From an uncultured Pelagibacteraceae bacterium (GTDB lineage Bacteria > Pseudomonadota > Alphaproteobacteria > Pelagibacterales > Pelagibacteraceae), in contig CACDOD010000006.1 in the NCBI GenBank assembly GCA_902554335.1, positions 1 to 54,780 on the forward strand: a DNA stretch of 54,780 bases, written 5' to 3'. Below are positions 50,601 to 54,780 of the stretch, one piece after another. How positions within the stretch are numbered: position 1 is the stretch's first letter; the number at the start of each line of letters is the position of its first letter. The notes beneath the pieces are model-generated. The model saw only the letters and a list, made by a program, of their open reading frames with translations. It searched no databases and was not told the origin of the DNA. The position numbers and the translations under genes were made by a program.

Positions 50601-50653
50601 CTGTTTCTGATTTCATATTTTTTGATAGTAAAAATGAAAGATTAAATGCTTAA
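47648..50653 (+). CDS. soxA: Sarcosine oxidase subunit alpha
   Basis: GDTLASALLSNGVHLIGRSFKYHRPRGIMTCGSEEPNA; FAD motif VVGGGISGI; GcvT-like C-terminal half. Confidence 0.96.
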   Translation: MSENFRSIETKFLDKTNRISFKYNGKKYYGYKGDTLASALLSNGVHLIGRSFKYHRPRGIMTCGSEEPNAIVQIGGNGSFTEPNVRATEQEIYEGLEASSQNCWPSVEFDIGGINNFISPVIPSGFYYKTFMWPKKFWYSLYEPAIRMSAGLGKSPTQPDPELYDHNHLHCDVLVVGGGISGIIAASISADNGNNTVLIDDKNSLGGSSIYQNNENFKIDDEISSIWLDKKIKELKNKKNLTIKRRTSLAAFHSYNYLLARENLADHKSLDKRLNKLRQRLWKIRAKKVILATGAIERPLIFNNNDRPGVMLANSVKKYIDYYGVRCGDKNIIFTNNDSAYETAISLNKKGINVSIVDIRNNSSSILVKNAKDAGIKIYWNNTVVNTKGYRKIKSIQIMEMSKDGTNVVGKKTNLPCDNLSISGGWTPMVHLFTQSGGKLKFRDSDQIFLPNTEMSDQISVGSCNGDFELDDVIKNTVSECKNFISTSVTDYDSLKVSCPKQKENKNIWLLPNDKPLGKTKPFLDFQNDSTAKDIKLAMREGFKSIEHVKRYTTTGMGTDQGKLANMHALGIISETAGVKMGSLGTTTFRPPYTPLTFGTIVGRNVGTFFDITRKTPIHEWHKNHKAEFENVGQWKRAWYYPKDGESMHQAVQRESKAARESAGILDASTLGKIDIKGTDASEFLNRVYTNAWSKLGIGKCRYGLMLNEDGMVYDDGVTTRLDENHYVMTTTTGGAANVLSKLEDYLQTEWPELDVWLTSVTDHYATASVCGPNSKNILKKLFPILEFNDGNFPHMSFKNTELDGINCRIMRISFTGEHSYEINIESKYGKSLWEKCMDAGKEFNITPYGTETMHLLRAEKGFIIVGQDTDGTMTPIDLQMDWIVSKKKYDFIGKRSLYRSDTMREDRKQLVGLLTDNPNEILEEGAQIVQDEKKQPIEMLGHVTSSYFSPNLNRSIALAVVKNGKNLKGQKLLVPMKDKTINVTVSDFIFFDSKNERLNA

Positions 50654-51191
50654 TATTAATTTTCCAAAAATTGAAAAAAAAGATTATCCAAATTTAGAAT
50701 TAAATTTAGTAGAACCAATACATAAGTTAAACCTAAGAGGGAAAAATAGAGATTTTTTTACAAAAGCTGGAAGAATTCTATCTATTATGCTGCCTACAGA
50801 ACCAAATACAAGTGCAACTATTAAAAGTATTAGTGCGTTGTGGTTAAGTCCTGATGAATGGATGATATATGGCAAAGATATTGATAAAAATTTAATGTTG
50901 TCTTTGGACTCTGAAATATCAAAATTAAACTTAGGTTCTGTAACTGATGTTAGTGATCAATGGGTATTAATAAATATGAGAGGAAAAAATGTATTTGAAG
51001 TTCTTTCAAAAGGTTCCCCTTTTGACTTTAATAAATTCAAAGATACTAAAAATGTTACAGTTCAGACACTATTAAATCATGTCGATGTTATTCTTCATCA
51101 AAATGATACAAATAATTTAGATTTATTTGTGAGAAAATCCTTTTCAGAACACCTTTGGCTATGGATTAACGATAGCTCGAGATCCTTGTAA
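50646..51191 (+). CDS. soxG: Sarcosine oxidase subunit gamma
   Basis: LNLRGKNRDF...LWLSPDEWMIYG, VTDVSDQWVLINMRG; operon position. Confidence 0.88.
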   Translation: MLNINFPKIEKKDYPNLELNLVEPIHKLNLRGKNRDFFTKAGRILSIMLPTEPNTSATIKSISALWLSPDEWMIYGKDIDKNLMLSLDSEISKLNLGSVTDVSDQWVLINMRGKNVFEVLSKGSPFDFNKFKDTKNVTVQTLLNHVDVILHQNDTNNLDLFVRKSFSEHLWLWINDSSRSL

Positions 51192-52514
51192 TCTTGATCT
51201 CAAATAATTGAAAGTGAATAAGAAATAAGTAATAGAAAATATCCAATTAATTATTACCCAAATCCAAAAAAACTGTTCAAATGTTGCATTATACAAAGAT
51301 GCAAAGTAAAAAACTAAAACAGGATTTAAAACATTTCTGAAAAAATTAGATATCATTGCATATTCTGATTTTTTTAATGCCATAAAACATCCATTAGATA
51401 AAAAAAAGATTGGATATGCAGTTAGAACAAAAGCTGAAATTTGAAGGTATTTTCCACCATATTCTATTACAGTTTGATTATTAGAAAATAAACTTGTTAT
51501 GTTATTAGAGAAAATAAAAATTAATAATGAACATACAGTCATTATCATTAAGGAATATTGTATAGCACCAATATATGTTTCTTTAACTCTATCTAGATTT
51601 TTTGCACCAAAATTTTGAGCTATAATAGTTATAATTGCAGTATTTATCCCTAATATTGGTAGTAAAACTACCTGTTCGATTCTTGTTCCAGCACCATAAC
51701 CAGCTGTAGCAAATTCTCCTGAATTACCAACATACGTAAAAATAATTGCTGCAGCGATAGAATATCCACATATAGATACAATTATTGGCATAGACTGAAA
51801 GAATATATTTCTAAAATAGTACAACTTTGGAAATAAATATTCTTTTGTAATTTTTTTTATACGTTTGTTTTTTAAAACTTTAACTAAAATTATGACAAAC
51901 GATACAAACTGTGCAACTAGAGTTGATATACCAATTCCTTTGATACCAAAAGCTGGAACAAACATAAAACCAAAGATTAATATTGGATTTAAAATTATGT
52001 TTATCAAAAAAGATAAAATTAACACATTTCTATAGGTTTTTGTATCTCCTTCAGCGTGAAGTAAAGAATTAATTGCAACAACTAATATAAATAGTATTGA
52101 GCCATAAAAAATAATATCGGTATATTGTAAACCTAAGTTTGTAACATATTGAGTTGATCCCATTAAAATAAATATTTTTTCAGAATAATTGAGACCTAAA
52201 AAAGTAATAATTATAGAAATTACTAATGCAAAATATACAATATGTGAAAAATAAAATAATGAATTCTTTTCATTTTTTTCTCCAATACTGTTACCTATTA
52301 ATGAAGTTCCTGCAACTGTTATACCGATTGATGTCGCAATAATTATAAAATATACAGGAAAGGATTTACTTAAAGCAGAAAGAGCTTCAGGTGAAATTTT
52401 CCCTGCAAAAAAGGTATCGACAACATTATAAAGAGTTTGAAACAAAGTTCCTACTACCGCGGGAATTGCAAGTTTTCTAATTAATTTTTTTATATCATCA
52501 GCAAGTATATTCAT
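51159..52514 (-). CDS. MATE family efflux transporter
   Basis: LAIPAVVGTLFQTLYNVVDTFFAGKISPEALSALS; repeated MatE halves. Confidence 0.93.
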   Translation of the reverse strand: MNILADDIKKLIRKLAIPAVVGTLFQTLYNVVDTFFAGKISPEALSALSKSFPVYFIIIATSIGITVAGTSLIGNSIGEKNEKNSLFYFSHIVYFALVISIIITFLGLNYSEKIFILMGSTQYVTNLGLQYTDIIFYGSILFILVVAINSLLHAEGDTKTYRNVLILSFLINIILNPILIFGFMFVPAFGIKGIGISTLVAQFVSFVIILVKVLKNKRIKKITKEYLFPKLYYFRNIFFQSMPIIVSICGYSIAAAIIFTYVGNSGEFATAGYGAGTRIEQVVLLPILGINTAIITIIAQNFGAKNLDRVKETYIGAIQYSLMIMTVCSLLIFIFSNNITSLFSNNQTVIEYGGKYLQISAFVLTAYPIFFLSNGCFMALKKSEYAMISNFFRNVLNPVLVFYFASLYNATFEQFFWIWVIINWIFSITYFLFTFNYLRSRLQGSRAIVNP

Positions 52515-52515
52515 T

Positions 52516-53412
52516 CTAACTTTTTTCTCTAAATTTAAATTTTATTTTAGAATTTACAATTTGGTTATGGCGCATAGTAAATCTTTTTATTTGGTCATTT
52601 GATAATTTGTCATAACATTTAGGGCAAGAAAGACCTATTTTATATTTATAAGATTTCATTTCTTTAGCTGATATAGGCAATCTGCATCCGCTACATATCC
52701 CAAAAGTGCCAGGTGTAGCATCTTTTTTTATAGTCACTCTATTATCAAAAACGAAGCACTCTCCTTTCCATTTGCTCTTTTTAGGTTTAATTTTGTTAAA
52801 ATAATTAATTATTCCACCCTTCAACATATAAATATTTTTAAATCCATTTTTATAAAGATAATTTGATGCTTTTTCACATCTTATTCCACCAGTGCAAAAC
52901 ATACCTAATTTTTCATCTTTATTTACTGTAGAAAGATAATTTTTAAATTCTCTAAAATTTTTTGTATTGGGATTAATTGCTTTTTTGAAAGTGCCTATCT
53001 CATATTCGAAAGGTTTTCTAGCGTCAATTATTTTTGAATTTTTAAATTCAAGAAACCTATTCCATTGTAATGGCGTAAGATATTTTTTTTTGAAATTTTT
53101 ATTGAAATTGTATTTTTCATTTATAGGTACCACCTCATTCTTAATTTTAATTTTTAGCTTTAAAAAAGGTATAAATTTAGATTTTGTTATATTTTGAATA
53201 TCAAATTTAGAAATATTTAAATTTTTAAAAATTATTTTTTTTATAATATTGATATCGATTGTACTACCTGCAAGAGTCGCATTAATTCCTTCAGGAGATA
53301 GTATTATTAAACCTTTAATAGTTAAATAGTTAATTTTTTTAAATAATATATTTTTGAGATTTTTTAATTTTTTAATTTTTTTCAATTTATAAAAAGATAA
53401 AACCGTAATCAT
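52516..53412 (-). CDS. trhO: Rhodanese-related tRNA uridine 5-hydroxylase family (TrhO/YceA-like)
   Basis: GLIILSPEGINATLAGS, IIDARKPFEYEIGTFKKAINP, GMFCTGGIRCEKASNYLYKNGF, CSGCRLPIS...CPKC. Confidence 0.93.
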   Translation of the reverse strand: MITVLSFYKLKKIKKLKNLKNILFKKINYLTIKGLIILSPEGINATLAGSTIDINIIKKIIFKNLNISKFDIQNITKSKFIPFLKLKIKIKNEVVPINEKYNFNKNFKKKYLTPLQWNRFLEFKNSKIIDARKPFEYEIGTFKKAINPNTKNFREFKNYLSTVNKDEKLGMFCTGGIRCEKASNYLYKNGFKNIYMLKGGIINYFNKIKPKKSKWKGECFVFDNRVTIKKDATPGTFGICSGCRLPISAKEMKSYKYKIGLSCPKCYDKLSNDQIKRFTMRHNQIVNSKIKFKFREKS

Positions 53413-54063
53413 TTATTTCCAGCAAATACAGAAACCATCCCCAATTGGTAGAATATATTTGTTAATTTTAGATTTTTTTACATGTAGATTAAATCTTTTA
53501 ATTTTTTGAGATAATTTATCTTTGGAATTTTTATTTATTACTTCGCCTTTCCAAAGAATATTGTCTACAACTAATAAGCCATTTTTGTTCAATAATTTTA
53601 AAGATTTGTCAAAATAACTAATATAATTTTCTTTATCCGCATCAATCAAAATTAAATCATATTTTTTTTTATTTTTAATAAGTTTGATTAAAGCATCGTT
53701 GCCATTTGACAATTCTGTTTTGATTTTATTTGAAACTTTTGCTTTTTTAAAAAAACTTTTCGCAATGATATTTTTTTCTTTATCTTTATCTATAGTAAGG
53801 ATTTTACCATTTTTATTTAAAGATAGTGCCATTGATAAAGTGCTGTAACCTGTAAAAGTTCCAACTTCTAAACAATTATTAATATTTTTTGATTTAATTA
53901 GAAATTGTAAGAAATTCGCTTGCAATATAGATATTTGAAGTCTTTTAATATGACCTAAACTTTCGTTGTATTTAATTAATTCTTTCTGAATAGGATGTAA
54001 ATTACTTGTGTGAGTGAATATATATTCGATCAATTTATGATCAATATTAATGTTTTTATCCAT
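53413..54063 (-). CDS. Class I SAM-dependent O-methyltransferase
   Basis: CLEVGTFTGYSTLSMAL, YDLILIDADKENYISYFDKSLKLLNKNGLLVVDNILWKG. Confidence 0.93.
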   Translation of the reverse strand: MDKNINIDHKLIEYIFTHTSNLHPIQKELIKYNESLGHIKRLQISILQANFLQFLIKSKNINNCLEVGTFTGYSTLSMALSLNKNGKILTIDKDKEKNIIAKSFFKKAKVSNKIKTELSNGNDALIKLIKNKKKYDLILIDADKENYISYFDKSLKLLNKNGLLVVDNILWKGEVINKNSKDKLSQKIKRFNLHVKKSKINKYILPIGDGFCICWK

Positions 54064-54780
54064 TAAGTTTTTCTTTTAAAATTTTATTGATCATTTGAGG
54101 GTTACCCTTTCCTTTGCTTTCTTTCATCACCTGACCAACAAAAAAACCAAATAATTTATCTTTACCACTCTTATACTCTTTTACTTTATCTTCATTAATG
54201 CTTAATACTTTTTGTATTAAATCTTCTAATGCCTCAGGATCACTTTCTTGCTTTAATCCTTTTTCCTCTACAATAATATTTGGGTCCATATCTTTTTTAG
54301 ACATTATTTCAAATATAGTTTTTGCAATTTTTCCTGAAATAGTTCCGTCAGAAATTAAATTTATTAATTTAGATAGATTTTCAGGGCTTATTGGACTTTC
54401 ACTAATTTCCAAATTATTTTCGTTTAAAAGAGCGAATAACTCACCAGTTATCCAATTTGCTGATAATTTTACGTCTGATTTTTCGATTACCTTTTCAAAA
54501 TATTTTGATGTATCTAGATCTGAAACTAAAATTGTTGCCTCATAAGCACTAAGCTTAAATTTTTCAATAAATCTGGTCTTTTTTTGATCTGGGAGTTCAG
54601 GTATTTCTTTTTTTATATTTTCGATAAATTGATCATCAAATTCTAAAGGTAAAAGATCAGGGTCTGGAAAATATCTATAGTCATGAGCATCCTCTTTTGA
54701 TCTCATAGATCTAGTTTGATTTTTTTTTGTGTCAAACAATCTTGTTTCCTGGTCAACGGTATTGCCTTCTTCTAGAAGTT
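54056..54780 (-). CDS. gatB: Asp-tRNA(Asn)/Glu-tRNA(Gln) amidotransferase subunit B, C-terminal part (runs off window end)
   Basis: QTRSMRSKEDAHDYRYFPDPDLLPL; frame stays open through the window edge. Confidence 0.96.
   Translation of the reverse strand, partial: LLEEGNTVDQETRLFDTKKNQTRSMRSKEDAHDYRYFPDPDLLPLEFDDQFIENIKKEIPELPDQKKTRFIEKFKLSAYEATILVSDLDTSKYFEKVIEKSDVKLSANWITGELFALLNENNLEISESPISPENLSKLINLISDGTISGKIAKTIFEIMSKKDMDPNIIVEEKGLKQESDPEALEDLIQKVLSINEDKVKEYKSGKDKLFGFFVGQVMKESKGKGNPQMINKILKEKLNG

Overview
The window is an AT-rich, gene-dense, streamlined alphaproteobacterial chromosome segment. Protein content, synteny and very short spacers look like the SAR11/Pelagibacterales group (inference; no search was run). 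Most of it is core metabolism: glpX-recJ, hom, argC-rpsI-rplM, metY, ihfA-plsX-rpmF, hppA, thiL-nusB-rib genes-nrdR-glyA, the recO-rnc-lepB-acpS-pdxJ-pyrE-spoT-folK-smpB-dapA cluster, a sarcosine oxidase soxBDAG operon, and the partial ends of metG and gatB. Three tRNA genes (Pro-TGG, Glu-TTC, Ser-GCT) are each followed 2-7 nt downstream by a same-strand ORF. The accessory-looking stretch is about 8.1-13.6 kb: GIY-YIG protein, two glycosyltransferase genes, a tyrosine recombinase with a perfect 14-bp palindrome at its start codon, a 58-aa membrane ORF, an unusually GC-rich non-coding stretch that looks like a structured RNA ending in a strong terminator, and a minimal MGMT-family gene. The most promising undescribed element is that RNA (about 12,649-12,837), either a standalone sRNA or a leader/attenuator for the MGMT-like gene. 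Other notable points are probable precise gene losses at conserved operon junctions (era, fabH, DUF177/yceD, rpoZ), an RSH protein apparently lacking the region between TGS and ACT, and a RibB whose GTP-cyclohydrolase-like domain has lost its metal-binding cysteines. All calls are from reading the sequence; no database search or folding program was used.
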